A stretch of DNA of 64,000 nucleotides from the NCBI RefSeq assembly GCF_001427285.1, contig NZ_LMFV01000061.1:66104-130103 (forward strand), given 5' to 3'. The notes below the pieces were generated by a model. That model made no database searches. It was not told the origin of the DNA and worked only from the letters and a program-made list of their open reading frames with translations. The DNA is from Mesorhizobium sp. Root552. Its GTDB lineage: Bacteria > Pseudomonadota > Alphaproteobacteria > Rhizobiales > Rhizobiaceae. Shown piece after piece: positions 10,295 through 19,469 of this stretch (positions are counted from its first letter, which is position 1; each line of letters opens with the position of its first letter). The position numbers and the translations under genes are program-made.

Positions 10295-11203
10295 TCAGGT
10301 CGCCGGGAAATAGACACCGTCTATCGACGGGGCACCCTCAGTCAGGACGACACCGCGCGCTACCAGATCTTCGAGATGGGCCAAGACTGAGAGCCCTGCC
10401 GCTCCGTGGAGGCGCGGATCGGTTTCCCGGTAGATCGCCTCGACCATGGTCCTGATGGTACGATCACCCTTCCTGACCCGTTCCAGGATAGCGCGCTCGC
10501 GCATTTTCCGATGCGCTTTCAGGCCACGCATGAAAGCATGCGGCGCACCAATTTGCCCGCCATGACCGGGCAGAAAAAGACGGTCGTCACGTTCGAGCAA
10601 CAGGTCGAGGGACGCCATATAGTCGGCCATCGCCCCGTCAGGCGGTGCAACAATGGTAGTGGCCCAAGCCATGACGTGATCGGCCGAAAAAAGGATACGG
10701 CGGCCTTCCAGCGCAAAAGCCAGATGATTGGCGGTATGCCCTGGTGTAAAAACACCCCGGATCGACCAGCCATCTCCGTCGATCACCGCGCCATCCGACA
10801 TTGTCAGATCCGGCTTGAATTCCGTGTCGGCACTGGCGTCGAGCGGATTTGTCTCGCCTATCCCCAAAGGTCGAGCCGGGCGGTGCGGCCCTTCGGCCAC
10901 GACCACGGCGCCCGTTTCGGCCCTCAGGCGGGCGGCGAGCGGGGAATGGTCGCGATGGGTGTGGCTGACAAAGATGTGGCTGACCGGCCGGCCGGCGATG
11001 GTGGCAAGCAGTGTTCGTAAATGTGAATCGTCGTCCGGGCCGGGATCGATCACGGCCAGCGTATCGCGGCCAATCAGGTAGCTATTGGTGCCATGAAAGG
11101 TGAAAGGCGAAGGGTTAGGTGCGGTGATGCGCTGCACGTCTGACGCTACGTCAACTGCTTCACCGTATTCCGGTTGAAAACTCGTGTCGAATTTGAGTGG
11201 CAT
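10295..11203 (-). CDS. MBL-fold metallo-hydrolase
   Basis: A zinc-dependent hydrolase of the metallo-beta-lactamase fold, closest in style to the LACTB2/glyoxalase II branch. Metal ligands are visible in HTHRDH (81-86), in PGHTANHLA further on and in SADHV. The C-terminal part (HRKMRERAILERV...GAAGLSVLAHLEDL) is the helical domain typical of the LACTB2-like branch. Length 302 residues fits. Substrate unknown. It is divergent from bioY. Confidence 0.88.
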   Translation of the reverse strand: MPLKFDTSFQPEYGEAVDVASDVQRITAPNPSPFTFHGTNSYLIGRDTLAVIDPGPDDDSHLRTLLATIAGRPVSHIFVSHTHRDHSPLAARLRAETGAVVVAEGPHRPARPLGIGETNPLDASADTEFKPDLTMSDGAVIDGDGWSIRGVFTPGHTANHLAFALEGRRILFSADHVMAWATTIVAPPDGAMADYMASLDLLLERDDRLFLPGHGGQIGAPHAFMRGLKAHRKMRERAILERVRKGDRTIRTMVEAIYRETDPRLHGAAGLSVLAHLEDLVARGVVLTEGAPSIDGVYFPAT

Positions 11204-11316
11204 AGCCTATTTACTCAGGCAAAGTCGGGCAAAATCGTTTGCCGCATATCACGGAAGCCAATATAGGGGAAACCCGAAGCGCATTTGCGCTCTGGCCAAA
11301 CGGATTGAGGAAGAAC

Positions 11317-11910
11317 ATGGCAATTGCAACGACGATGCGTCCGCTTGTTTCACTGGCTCTGCCCGAAAAGGGCGCTGCGAGACTGGTCACCCAGTTGTTC
11401 CTCGCCATTGCCGGAACTCTGTTGCTGACCCTCTCGGCCAAGACCAAGGTCGTGCTTGGCCCCGTCGACATGTCGCTGCAGACGCTGGCGATCTTCCTGA
11501 TCGCCGCAGCTTTCGGCATGCGGCTCGCCGTCGCCACGCTGCTTCTCTACATGCTGGAAGGTGCGATGGGATTCCCCGTCTTCCAGAGCACGCCTGAAAA
11601 GGGCATTGGCATCGCTTACATGCTCGGCACCACCGGCGGCTATCTGGCTGGCTTCGTGGTCATGGCTACCATCGCCGGCTGGGCTGCCGATCGTGGCTTC
11701 GACCGCAATCCGTTCAAGCTGTTCGGCGCGCTGCTGGTCGCAGAAGCCGTCATGATGGCGATGGGCTTTGCGTGGCTTGCGACGATCATCGGCGCCGAAA
11801 AGGCCTGGCAGTTCGGCGTCGTCCCGTTCATCCTGCCCGACCTTATCAAGGTTGCGTTGGCGGCCAGCCTCGTGCCGGCCATTTGGTCGCTGCTGCCGCG
11901 CCGTAAATAA
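11317..11910 (+). CDS. bioY: Biotin transporter BioY
   Basis: S-component of an ECF-type biotin importer, which can work alone in some alphaproteobacteria. The ATG at 11317 has GAGG 8 bases upstream and gives 197 residues; the frame extends upstream but without a good start. Six hydrophobic segments are visible, and family signatures include GPVDMSLQTLAIFL, GAMGFPVF and the central GTTGGYLAGF. No bioM/bioN neighbours are present. I looked for a BioR-type box (TTAT..ATAA) upstream and did not find a clear one. Confidence 0.92.
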   Translation: MAIATTMRPLVSLALPEKGAARLVTQLFLAIAGTLLLTLSAKTKVVLGPVDMSLQTLAIFLIAAAFGMRLAVATLLLYMLEGAMGFPVFQSTPEKGIGIAYMLGTTGGYLAGFVVMATIAGWAADRGFDRNPFKLFGALLVAEAVMMAMGFAWLATIIGAEKAWQFGVVPFILPDLIKVALAASLVPAIWSLLPRRK

Positions 11911-11918
11911 CCAAATCC

Positions 11919-11937
11919 GCGCCGGTTTAACCGGCGC
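11919..11937 (+). other. Hairpin just after bioY
   Basis: A perfect stem gcgccggt-ttaa-related inverted repeat (gcgccgg/ccggcgc) begins 8 bases after the bioY stop. No T-run follows, so it may protect the 3' end while termination occurs at the next hairpin. Confidence 0.45.
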
Positions 11938-11957
11938 AATACAGAAGACCAATGCTG

Positions 11958-11991
11958 ACGCCCGGTACGCACGTGCCGGGCGTTTTCTTTT
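11958..11991 (+). terminator. Rho-independent terminator of bioY
   Basis: acgcccgg (11958-11965) pairs with ccgggcgt (11976-11983), followed directly by a T-rich tail ttttctttt. It lies about 50 bases after the bioY stop, on the same strand. Confidence 0.8.
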
Positions 11992-12365
11992 CAAAAGCTG
12001 CCCAGTTGGCGGATGGCATCAATGCGCATCGGCAGCATGTGCAGATCGACACCCGTTCCGGCACCTCCCGACGTCGGAATGGCGGGTACGCACTTCGCCT
12101 TATGGGCTAGGTCGTACCCGGCTTTGTTAGGCCATTGAGAGTAGAGATTTCCGGGCTCCTCGTAGGGTATCAGTTAGATCATGAGGACAGGGAGCTAAAT
12201 CGGGAAACAGCTCTGCGAGGCGGCACTGGCAACAAGGCGACGCTGATCCGCACGGGTTGAGGACCGAGGGCAGGTTCGCGACGGCTTAAACAACCACTCC
12301 GCGAGCATTCCCATTCGGCGAAATGTCCGGCAACCGGCCCGTTGGGTTTGGCTTGGGGCTTGCGC
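11992..12365. other. Leader/intergenic region before wecB
   Basis: 374 bases with no supported gene. It contains a perfect 8-bp inverted repeat CGGGTACG (12083-12090) / CGTACCCG (12113-12120) with a 22-base loop and no T-run. The promoter for wecB-wecC probably lies here, but no clear -35/-10 pair stands out. Confidence 0.5.
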
Positions 12366-13481
12366 ATGAAGGCGATGATTGTATTTGGCACGCGCCCGGA
12401 AGCCATAAAGATGGCTCCCGTCATCAAGGCGTTTCGAGCCGATGGGCGTTTTGAGACTATCGTTTGCGTGACGGGCCAGCACCGGTCGATGCTCGATCAG
12501 GTTTTGCAGGCATTCAACATCGTTCCCGATATCGACCTCAACATCATGCAGCCAGGGCAAACGCTGACGGATGTAACGGTGAACGTGCTGGAAGGCCTCG
12601 GCAAGGTCCTGGCCGACACCAAACCGGATTTCGTGCTGGTGCATGGAGACACTACCACCGCGATGGCAGCCTCTCTGGCTGCCTTCTACCAGCGGATTCC
12701 TGTAGGCCACGTGGAAGCGGGCCTGCGCACGCGAGACGTATGGCGGCCGTGGCCTGAAGAAATGAACCGCTGCGTCATCGACGTGTCGGCCCGGTGGCTG
12801 TTCGCACCGACAGAAGGCGCGCGCAACGCGCTGATCGAGGAAGCTATCCCGGACGAACGCATTGTCGTGACGGGCAATACCGTCATCGATGCCCTGTTGA
12901 TGGCTTCCGAACTCATCAGGTCAGATCCGATCGCCGAGGAGGCGTTCCGCAACAAGTTCTCCTTCCTGAATCCCAACAAGAAGCTCGTTCTGGTCACCGG
13001 CCACCGCCGCGAGAACTTCGGAGACGGCCTGCGCCGCATGTGCGAAGCTCTGGTGAGCCTCGCCTCTAAGGGCGATATCCAGGTCGTCTACCCGGTTCAC
13101 CTCAACGAGAATGTCCAGCGCGCCGCAAAGGCAACATTGGCCGGCGTCAGCGACGTATTCCTGATCGATCCGCAGGAATATCTGCCGTTTGTCTACCTCA
13201 TGGGCCGCTCCCATATCATCGTCACCGATTCCGGCGGCATACAGGAAGAGGCCCCGGCTCTCGGCAAGCCTGTCCTGGTAACCCGAGACGTGACAGAACG
13301 CCCCGAGGCGATCGCGGCGGGCGCCGCGCGCCTTGTCGGGACAGACCCCTGCCGGATCGTCGCCGAAGCGCGGCGTTTGATCGACATTCCAGAGGAATAC
13401 AAGCGCGCAAGCTCCGCCACCAATCCCTACGGTGATGGCCGCGCCGCACACCGGATATTGGAGACCATCGCCAATGCCTAG
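12366..13481 (+). CDS. wecB: UDP-N-acetylglucosamine 2-epimerase (non-hydrolysing)
   Basis: Interconverts UDP-GlcNAc and UDP-ManNAc. The ATG at 12366 starts MKAMIVFGTRPEAIK and gives 371 residues, normal for the family. Conserved catalytic positions are visible: Asp in VHGDTTTAMA, Glu in HVEAGLRT, Glu in PEEMNR and His in VTGHRREN. The nucleotide-binding DSGGIQEEAP is also present. The stop overlaps the start of wecC by 8 bases, so the two are translationally coupled and together make UDP-ManNAcA. Confidence 0.93.
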   Translation: MKAMIVFGTRPEAIKMAPVIKAFRADGRFETIVCVTGQHRSMLDQVLQAFNIVPDIDLNIMQPGQTLTDVTVNVLEGLGKVLADTKPDFVLVHGDTTTAMAASLAAFYQRIPVGHVEAGLRTRDVWRPWPEEMNRCVIDVSARWLFAPTEGARNALIEEAIPDERIVVTGNTVIDALLMASELIRSDPIAEEAFRNKFSFLNPNKKLVLVTGHRRENFGDGLRRMCEALVSLASKGDIQVVYPVHLNENVQRAAKATLAGVSDVFLIDPQEYLPFVYLMGRSHIIVTDSGGIQEEAPALGKPVLVTRDVTERPEAIAAGAARLVGTDPCRIVAEARRLIDIPEEYKRASSATNPYGDGRAAHRILETIANA

Positions 13482-14721
13482 CCCATTCGAAGCGGTTTCG
13501 GTCATCGGGCTAGGCTACATAGGGCTGCCGACTGCCGCGACCATAGCCAGCCGTGGCATTCAGGTTCTCGGCGTCGATACGAGCCAGAAAGCGGTAACCG
13601 CCATCAATGCCGCACATGCTCATTTCAGCGAGCCGGATCTGGACGGTCTTGTCCACTCGACTGTCAGAAGCGGACGCCTCAAAGCCTTTACCGAACCGCA
13701 GCCAGCGGATGCGTTCATCGTCGCCGTTCCGACACCGATCCAACCCGACAAGCAACCCGACATCACCTATGTCGAGCAGGCGATGCGCTCGATCTGCAGG
13801 GTTCTGAAGGCTGGCGATCTCGTGATCCTGGAATCCACAAGCCCCGTCGGCACCACGCAGAGGATGGCGGAGGTCATTGGCAAGGAACGGCCCGATCTGG
13901 TTTCGGCAAATGGCAAGGCACACGGCCTCAAGATATCCATGGCCTATTGCCCGGAGCGTATCCTCCCCGGACGGATGGTCTATGAGCTGGTGCAAAACGA
14001 CCGCATTGTCGGCGGCATCACGCCCGAATGCGCAAGCCGAGCCAAGGAACTCTATAGCACCTTCGTACGCGGCCAGATTTTCGAAACCTCGGCGGCGGCA
14101 GCCGAACTGGTCAAGCTCATCGAAAACGCCTATCGCGACGTCAACATCGCGTTCGCCAATGAAGTCGCCAATGTCTGCGACCATCTCGGTCTTGATGCGT
14201 GGCAAACGATTGCGCTCGCCAACAGGCATCCGCGCGTGAAGATACTCAACCCCGGACCCGGCGTCGGCGGCCATTGCATTGCCGTCGATCCGTGGTTCCT
14301 GATCACCCAGTATCCGGAACTGACGCAGGTGATGCGGGCAGCCCGCAACGTCAATGACGGGCGACCTCACTCGGTTGTCGACCGGATAGAGACTGCGCTG
14401 AGCGAAACGGGAAGCAAGAAGGTTTGCTGCCTTGGCCTCTCCTACAAGGCCGACGTGGACGACCTGCGCGAGAGCCCTGCGGTTGAGATCGTGGAGATGC
14501 TGGGGCACAAGGGCTACGACGTTACCGTTGTGGAACCTCATGTCACCGAACTTCCGAACGCTCTGGTCGGCCACTCCAACATCAAGCTGCAGCAGCTTGA
14601 AGATGCGGTAACCGAGAGCGATGTGGTCGCGTTGCTTGTCGCTCACATGCCGTTCAAGAACGTCGACCGCTCCAAGCTGCAGGGCAAGCATCTGGTCGAC
14701 TGCGTAGGATCCTGGAACTAA
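13474..14721 (+). CDS. wecC: UDP-N-acetyl-D-mannosamine dehydrogenase
   Basis: Oxidises UDP-ManNAc at C6 to UDP-ManNAcA, using NAD+. The start ATG at 13474 overlaps the wecB stop and begins MPSPFEAVSVIGLGYIGLPTA, giving 415 residues. The N-terminal Rossmann motif is GLGYIG; the catalytic cysteine lies in GPGVGGHCIAVDPWF; the C-terminal UDP-binding domain has LGLSYKADVDDLRESPA. Linkage to wecB makes the ManNAc specificity likely, although sequence alone cannot exclude other UDP-HexNAc substrates. Confidence 0.92.
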   Translation: MPSPFEAVSVIGLGYIGLPTAATIASRGIQVLGVDTSQKAVTAINAAHAHFSEPDLDGLVHSTVRSGRLKAFTEPQPADAFIVAVPTPIQPDKQPDITYVEQAMRSICRVLKAGDLVILESTSPVGTTQRMAEVIGKERPDLVSANGKAHGLKISMAYCPERILPGRMVYELVQNDRIVGGITPECASRAKELYSTFVRGQIFETSAAAAELVKLIENAYRDVNIAFANEVANVCDHLGLDAWQTIALANRHPRVKILNPGPGVGGHCIAVDPWFLITQYPELTQVMRAARNVNDGRPHSVVDRIETALSETGSKKVCCLGLSYKADVDDLRESPAVEIVEMLGHKGYDVTVVEPHVTELPNALVGHSNIKLQQLEDAVTESDVVALLVAHMPFKNVDRSKLQGKHLVDCVGSWN

Positions 14722-14788
14722 GAGCGCATTACGCGTTTTTCCGGTCTGGTGTTAGAAGGTCGGCAATCAGCCGGATTCGACACCAGTC

Positions 14789-15943
14789 ATGACAAGACGA
14801 CCCTGCATCATCCACCTCGTTGCCGGCACGCGCCCCAACATCATCAAGATCGCACCGCTTCACAAAGTCTTGTCCCAACAGGATTGGTGTACGGTGCGGC
14901 TGATTTTTATCCAACAGCACAACTCGCCCAGCATGACGACAGAGATATTTGAGGATCTGGGCGTTTTGGACATAGTGCCGCTCGATTTGGACGCCTCAGG
15001 CTATGGTCCGCGCATCGGCGAGATCATGGCAAGATACGAAGGCCTGTGCATGCAGGAACATCCCGACATGGTCGTGGTTTCCGGGGATGTCGATGCCTCG
15101 ATGGCGACCACCCTTGCTGCCAAGCGGCTTGGCATTCCAGTCGTTCATCTTGAAGCAGGGCTTCGCAGCGGTGACATGTTGATGCCGGAAGAGATCAACC
15201 GTGTCGTTATCGACTCGATCTCGGATCTCATGCTTTCGCCGTCCGAGGAGGCGATGAACAACCTCATCTTCGGTGAAGGCAAGCCGCCTGAGAAAGTCGA
15301 ATTCGTCGGCAACATCATGATCGATTCGCTGTCCTCGACCGTCAAACCCGACCTCCAGGCAACACTGCTTTCGCAATACAAACTCACCGCACGCTCATTC
15401 GCAGTTGCGACATTTCATCGACCTTCCAATGTCGACTCGAAGAAGTCGATGGAAGCGATTTGCGAACTCCTGCTTTGGCTGGCGCAGCGCATCGCCGTAC
15501 TCTTTCCGGCTCACCCCCGGACGCTCAAGCAACTGGAGCGCTGGAAGTTCGACGCCGTCCTTCGGGAGAACAAGAACATTTGCCTCGTTCCGGCGTTGCG
15601 CTACGCTGAATTCGTCAATCTGGTCGCGGCCTCGGCACTGGTCCTGACGGATTCCGGCGGCATTCAGGAAGAAACGACCTGGCTGGGCATTCCCTGCTTT
15701 ACGTTTCGCGATACCACCGAGCGCCCCGTTACCATTCGTGACGGAACGAACTACCTGGTCAACCTCTATGACGTACGCAGCCGCCTTGACGTTTGCCTGA
15801 ACCATCTTGCGAGCAACGCCGAACCCCGCAGGACGCGCATTCCCTTATGGGACGGGCAGACGGCCTTTCGCTGCGCTGCGGCCCTCAACAGGTGGTGGAC
15901 CGCCGATCTGGCCCGCAGCCGGCGAAGGCTCGATCAAGCCTGA
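14789..15943 (+). CDS. Second UDP-GlcNAc 2-epimerase family protein
   Basis: A divergent paralogue of the wecB product two genes upstream, 384 residues. It has GTRPNIIKIAP in place of GTRPEAIKMAP, but all four catalytic positions are conserved: VSGDVDAS, HLEAGLRS, PEEINR and FHRPSN; DSGGIQEET is also present. It may act on a different UDP-HexNAc substrate, as WbpI-type enzymes do, or be redundant. It follows wecC by 67 bases on the same strand. The C-terminal 30 residues are Arg-rich and not family-typical. Confidence 0.85.
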   Translation: MTRRPCIIHLVAGTRPNIIKIAPLHKVLSQQDWCTVRLIFIQQHNSPSMTTEIFEDLGVLDIVPLDLDASGYGPRIGEIMARYEGLCMQEHPDMVVVSGDVDASMATTLAAKRLGIPVVHLEAGLRSGDMLMPEEINRVVIDSISDLMLSPSEEAMNNLIFGEGKPPEKVEFVGNIMIDSLSSTVKPDLQATLLSQYKLTARSFAVATFHRPSNVDSKKSMEAICELLLWLAQRIAVLFPAHPRTLKQLERWKFDAVLRENKNICLVPALRYAEFVNLVAASALVLTDSGGIQEETTWLGIPCFTFRDTTERPVTIRDGTNYLVNLYDVRSRLDVCLNHLASNAEPRRTRIPLWDGQTAFRCAAALNRWWTADLARSRRRLDQA

Positions 15944-15971
15944 GATCGGCTAGGCGCTATCCGACGCGACC

Positions 15972-18635
15972 TTACGGCTTGAGCACTGCTGCCTGAGCTG
16001 CCGCCAGCTTGGCAATCGGAACGCGGAACGGCGAGCAGGACACATAGTCCAGGCCAACCGTCTCGCAGAAATGGATCGACGCCGGGTCGCCACCATGCTC
16101 CCCGCAGATGCCAAGTTTGATGTCTGGCCGAGTCTTTCGGCCCTTTTCGGCTGCCAGTTCGACAAGTTCGCCAACGCCTTCGACGTCGATCGATACGAAC
16201 GGGTCCTGATCGATGATGCCCTTCTGGCGGTAAACTTCCAGGAACGATGCCGCGTCGTCGCGTGAAATGCCGAAGGTGGTCTGCGTCAGGTCATTGGTGC
16301 CGAAGGAGAAGAACTCCGCCGTTTCGGCAATGACATGAGCGCGGATCGCCGCTCGCGGCAACTCGATCATGGTTCCGATCAGATACTCGAACTTGACGCC
16401 CGTTTCCTCCATTACGCTTTGAGCCACCGCATCGATGCGGGCCTTGACGTAGTCGAGCTCCTTCTTGAGGCCGACCAACGGCACCATGACTTCCGGAACG
16501 ACCAGCTTGCCCGCCTTTCGGCCCGCTTCCACTGCAGCCTCGAAAATGGCTCTCGCCTGCATTTCGGCGATTTCGGGGTAAGACACGGCCAAGCGGCAGC
16601 CACGATGACCCAGCATGGGGTTGAATTCGTGCAGGGCTTCCGTGCGCTGGCGCAGCTTGTCTGCCGCAACCTGCATGGCGTCGGCAACCTCGGCAATTTC
16701 TTCCTCGGTCTTGGGGAGGAATTCGTGCAGCGGCGGGTCCAGCAACCGGATCGTGACCGGCAGGCCAGCCATGATCTCGAACAATTCGAGGAAGTCCGAA
16801 CGCTGCATGGGCAACAGCTTTGCCAGCGCAGCGCGGCGCCCCTTTTCGGTATCTGCCAAGATCATTTCGCGCATGGCAACGATACGGTCGCCATCGAAGA
16901 ACATGTGCTCGGTACGGCAGAGCCCGATGCCTTCGGCACCAAAGGAACGCGCCATGCGGGCGTCCGCCGGCGTCTCCGCGTTGGTACGCACCTTCATGCG
17001 GCGCGTCTTGTCGGCCCACTCCATGATGGATGCGAAGTCGCCCGAAAGCTCCGGCTGAAGCATCGGCACCGCACCCTTGAGAACCTGGCCAGAGCCGCCA
17101 TCGATGGTGATGATATCGCCCTTGCGGAAAGTCTTGCCCATGGCGATCAAGGTGCCGTTCTTGTGGTCGACCCGCAGCGAGCCGACACCGGAAACACAGG
17201 GCTTGCCCATGCCGCGGGCGACGACTGCCGCATGGCTGGTCATGCCGCCACGCGTCGTCAGGATGCCTTGCGCGGCATGCATGCCGTGGATGTCCTCGGG
17301 GCTGGTTTCGACGCGAACCAGAATGACCTTGCGGCCTACCGACTTCATCTCTTCGGCTTCGTCGGAGGTGAACACGATTTCGCCCGTGGCCGCGCCCGGC
17401 GAAGCGGGCAAACCGATGCCGATCACATCGCGTTCGGCCTTGGGGTCAATGGTCGGATGCAACAACTGGTCAAGCGAAGCCGGATCGATGCGTCCGACCG
17501 CCTCGGCTTGGGTGATCAGCCCTTCATTGGCCATGTCGACGGCGACCTTGAGCGCTGCCTTGGCGGTGCGCTTGCCGGACCGCGTTTGAAGCATCCACAG
17601 CTTGCCGCGCTCGATGGTGAATTCGAGGTCCTGCATGTCACGGTAGTGATTTTCGAGTCGCCGCGAAATTTCAACGAAGGCATCGAACGCCTCCGGCATC
17701 AGCTTCTCAAGCGATGGCTTGTCGGAGCCAGCGGCAATACGCGCCCTCTCCGTGATGTTTTGCGGGGTGCGAATGCCGGCAACGACGTCTTCACCCTGCG
17801 CATTGACCAGAAACTCGCCGTAAAGAGCCTTTTCGCCAGTGGAAGGGTTGCGTGTGAAGGCAACGCCAGTGGCGGAGGTATCGCCCATGTTGCCGAACAC
17901 CATGGCCTGAACGTTGACCGCGGTACCCCAATTCTCGGGGATATCATGCAGCCGGCGGTAGGTGATGGCGCGGGCATTCATCCAACTCGAGAACACCGCG
18001 CCGATGGCGCCCCACAACTGCTCGCGCGGGTCCTGCGGGAACGGCCTTTCCAACTCTTCCTCGACCTTGGCCTTGTAGAGCGCGATGACGTCCTGCCATT
18101 CGGCCGCAGTCAATTCGGTGTCGAGATCATGGCCGAGGCTCGCCTTGCGATCTTCGAGGATTTCCTCGAACATCTCGTGATCGAGATCCAGCACTACATT
18201 CGAATACATCTGGATGAAGCGGCGATAGCTGTCATAGGCAAAGCGCGCATCGCCGGCATCGGCGGCCAAAGCTTCGACCGTTTCGTCGTTGAGGCCAAGA
18301 TTGAGCACCGTGTCCATCATGCCCGGCATGGAGGCACGCGCGCCGGAGCGCACGGATACCAGCAGAAGCTTGGCGGGATCGCCGAAACGGCGGCCCGTGA
18401 TGCGGCTGATATGGTCGAGCGCGCTGTTGATCTCGGCTTCCAGCGCTTGCGGGTAGGAGCGCCCGTTGGCGTAGTACCAGTTGCAAAGTTCGGTGGTGAT
18501 GGTGAACCCGGGCGGCACCGGCAGGCCGAGGCTGCACATCTCGGCGAGATTGGCACCCTTGCCGCCGAGCAATGCCTTGTCGCCAGCGCGGCCTTCAGCC
18601 GCTCCGTCACCAAAGGTGTACACCCACTTCGTCAT
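15972..18635 (-). CDS. ppdK: Pyruvate, phosphate dikinase
   Basis: Interconverts pyruvate + ATP + Pi and PEP + AMP + PPi through a phosphohistidine; cytoplasmic, gluconeogenic/anaplerotic. The 887 residues start MTKWVYTFGDGAAEG. In order: the ATP-grasp domain (GGKGANLAEM, LPVPPGFTITTE), the swivelling domain with catalytic His in GGMTSHAAVVARG, and the C-terminal PEP/pyruvate TIM barrel with GLCRTEHMF and GICGEHGGDP. All key parts are present and the length is normal. It converges with the preceding epimerase gene with 28 bases between. Confidence 0.97.
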   Translation of the reverse strand: MTKWVYTFGDGAAEGRAGDKALLGGKGANLAEMCSLGLPVPPGFTITTELCNWYYANGRSYPQALEAEINSALDHISRITGRRFGDPAKLLLVSVRSGARASMPGMMDTVLNLGLNDETVEALAADAGDARFAYDSYRRFIQMYSNVVLDLDHEMFEEILEDRKASLGHDLDTELTAAEWQDVIALYKAKVEEELERPFPQDPREQLWGAIGAVFSSWMNARAITYRRLHDIPENWGTAVNVQAMVFGNMGDTSATGVAFTRNPSTGEKALYGEFLVNAQGEDVVAGIRTPQNITERARIAAGSDKPSLEKLMPEAFDAFVEISRRLENHYRDMQDLEFTIERGKLWMLQTRSGKRTAKAALKVAVDMANEGLITQAEAVGRIDPASLDQLLHPTIDPKAERDVIGIGLPASPGAATGEIVFTSDEAEEMKSVGRKVILVRVETSPEDIHGMHAAQGILTTRGGMTSHAAVVARGMGKPCVSGVGSLRVDHKNGTLIAMGKTFRKGDIITIDGGSGQVLKGAVPMLQPELSGDFASIMEWADKTRRMKVRTNAETPADARMARSFGAEGIGLCRTEHMFFDGDRIVAMREMILADTEKGRRAALAKLLPMQRSDFLELFEIMAGLPVTIRLLDPPLHEFLPKTEEEIAEVADAMQVAADKLRQRTEALHEFNPMLGHRGCRLAVSYPEIAEMQARAIFEAAVEAGRKAGKLVVPEVMVPLVGLKKELDYVKARIDAVAQSVMEETGVKFEYLIGTMIELPRAAIRAHVIAETAEFFSFGTNDLTQTTFGISRDDAASFLEVYRQKGIIDQDPFVSIDVEGVGELVELAAEKGRKTRPDIKLGICGEHGGDPASIHFCETVGLDYVSCSPFRVPIAKLAAAQAAVLKP

Positions 18636-18941
18636 TCCTGGTCCCCAAACTTACGGAGATTGACAAGACCCCGGTCGGGGCTGGCTGCGGGAGCGATAAG
18701 GTGCCGGAGCCCGAAACGCAAGCGTTCGCTTCGGCACAGAAGAGCTACAATCGATTAAAGGCGGACTGAAGGCTGGAATGTGCGCCATCTCACGAATTTC
18801 AATGTGCAAACAATAAGATAGCAACCACCTTGGCGGTTCCGAATCGTTTCCCATTAATGTGACCCGGAAAACTGTCTGATCTTGCGCTTGTCCTTCGACC
18901 TTACAAGAAATAGAACATAATAGGAACAAAAGGAGGTTGCC
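18636..18941. other. Divergent promoter region of ppdK and the VOC gene
   Basis: 306 bases without a gene. The ppdK-proximal part has GC-rich short hairpins (accccggtcgggg near 18668). The right half is more AT-rich and ends with the SOS-type box and Shine-Dalgarno of the VOC gene. Confidence 0.6.
18913..18927 (+). promoter_or_regulatory. Perfect LexA (SOS) box GAAC-N7-GAAC
   Basis: The sequence is gaac-ataatag-gaac, exactly the reverse complement of the alphaproteobacterial LexA consensus GTTC-N7-GTTC. It overlaps a -10-like CATAAT (18916-18921) and ends 14 bases before the ATG of the VOC gene, where LexA binding would block transcription. The motif match is seen; regulation is inferred. 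Confidence 0.6.
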
Positions 18942-19286
18942 ATGCGACAAAACGGGAAACTCGACTATCTTGAAATGCCCGCCACCGGCGGCACGTTGGA
19001 CAGCGTGAAGGCATTCTACAGCGCGGCATTCTCATGGTCGTTCACCGACTACGGACCAGCCTATTCGGCCTTCAGCGAAGGGCTCGATGGCGGCTTCCAC
19101 ACAGACGCCACAGAAGGATCGGCAAAGCCTTTACCTGTGCTCTATAGTGAAAACTTGGAAGAATCGCTGGCTGGCGTGGAGAATGCAGGCGGACGCATCG
19201 TAAAGCCGATCTTCTCATTTCCGGGTGGCCGACGCTTTCATTTCACTGATCCTGCCGGCAACGAACTTGCGGTGTGGGGCGATTAA
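18942..19286 (+). CDS. VOC (glyoxalase/bleomycin-resistance fold) family protein
   Basis: A small 114-residue single-domain protein. The two beta-alpha-beta-beta-beta modules are visible: KLDYLEMPATGGTLDSVKAFYSAAFSWSF and then VLYSENLEESLAGVENAGGRI...RFHFTDPAGNELAVW. The terminal FTDPAGNELAVW is the usual VOC end with a candidate metal-ligand Glu. The ATG has a perfect AGGAGG 6 bases upstream. The substrate is unknown. The overlapping SOS-type box suggests induction by DNA damage, which would be unusual for this fold outside antibiotic-binding members. Confidence 0.88.
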   Translation: MRQNGKLDYLEMPATGGTLDSVKAFYSAAFSWSFTDYGPAYSAFSEGLDGGFHTDATEGSAKPLPVLYSENLEESLAGVENAGGRIVKPIFSFPGGRRFHFTDPAGNELAVWGD

Positions 19287-19394
19287 GCAGTTTCCACGCC
19301 CCGAAAAAGCAGCGACATAGATGGCAGCGCCGGATTGTGCTTTTCAGCGGCACTGCCTATAAGGCCGCTCTGTTCGACTATCAGCGTCGGCTTT

Positions 19395-19469
19395 TGGGGC
19401 GTCGCCAAGCGGTAAGGCATCGGTTTTTGGTACCGACATTCCCAGGTTCGAATCCTGGCGCCCCAGCCA
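19395..19469 (+). tRNA. tRNA-Gln (anticodon TTG)
   Basis: Acceptor TGGGGCG (19395-19401) pairs with CGCCCCA (19459-19465), followed by G and an encoded CCA. The D-arm is GCC...GGC. The anticodon stem is TCGGT/ACCGA around the loop TTTTGGT, reading TTG (Gln). The T-arm has GGTTCGAATCC. All arms close. Confidence 0.96.

Noticed and set aside
11204..11316. BioR operator before bioY
   Set aside because: No TTAT..ATAA-type palindrome is present.
16335..18758. 807-codon open frame opposite ppdK
   Set aside because: Shadow of ppdK; no recognisable domain.
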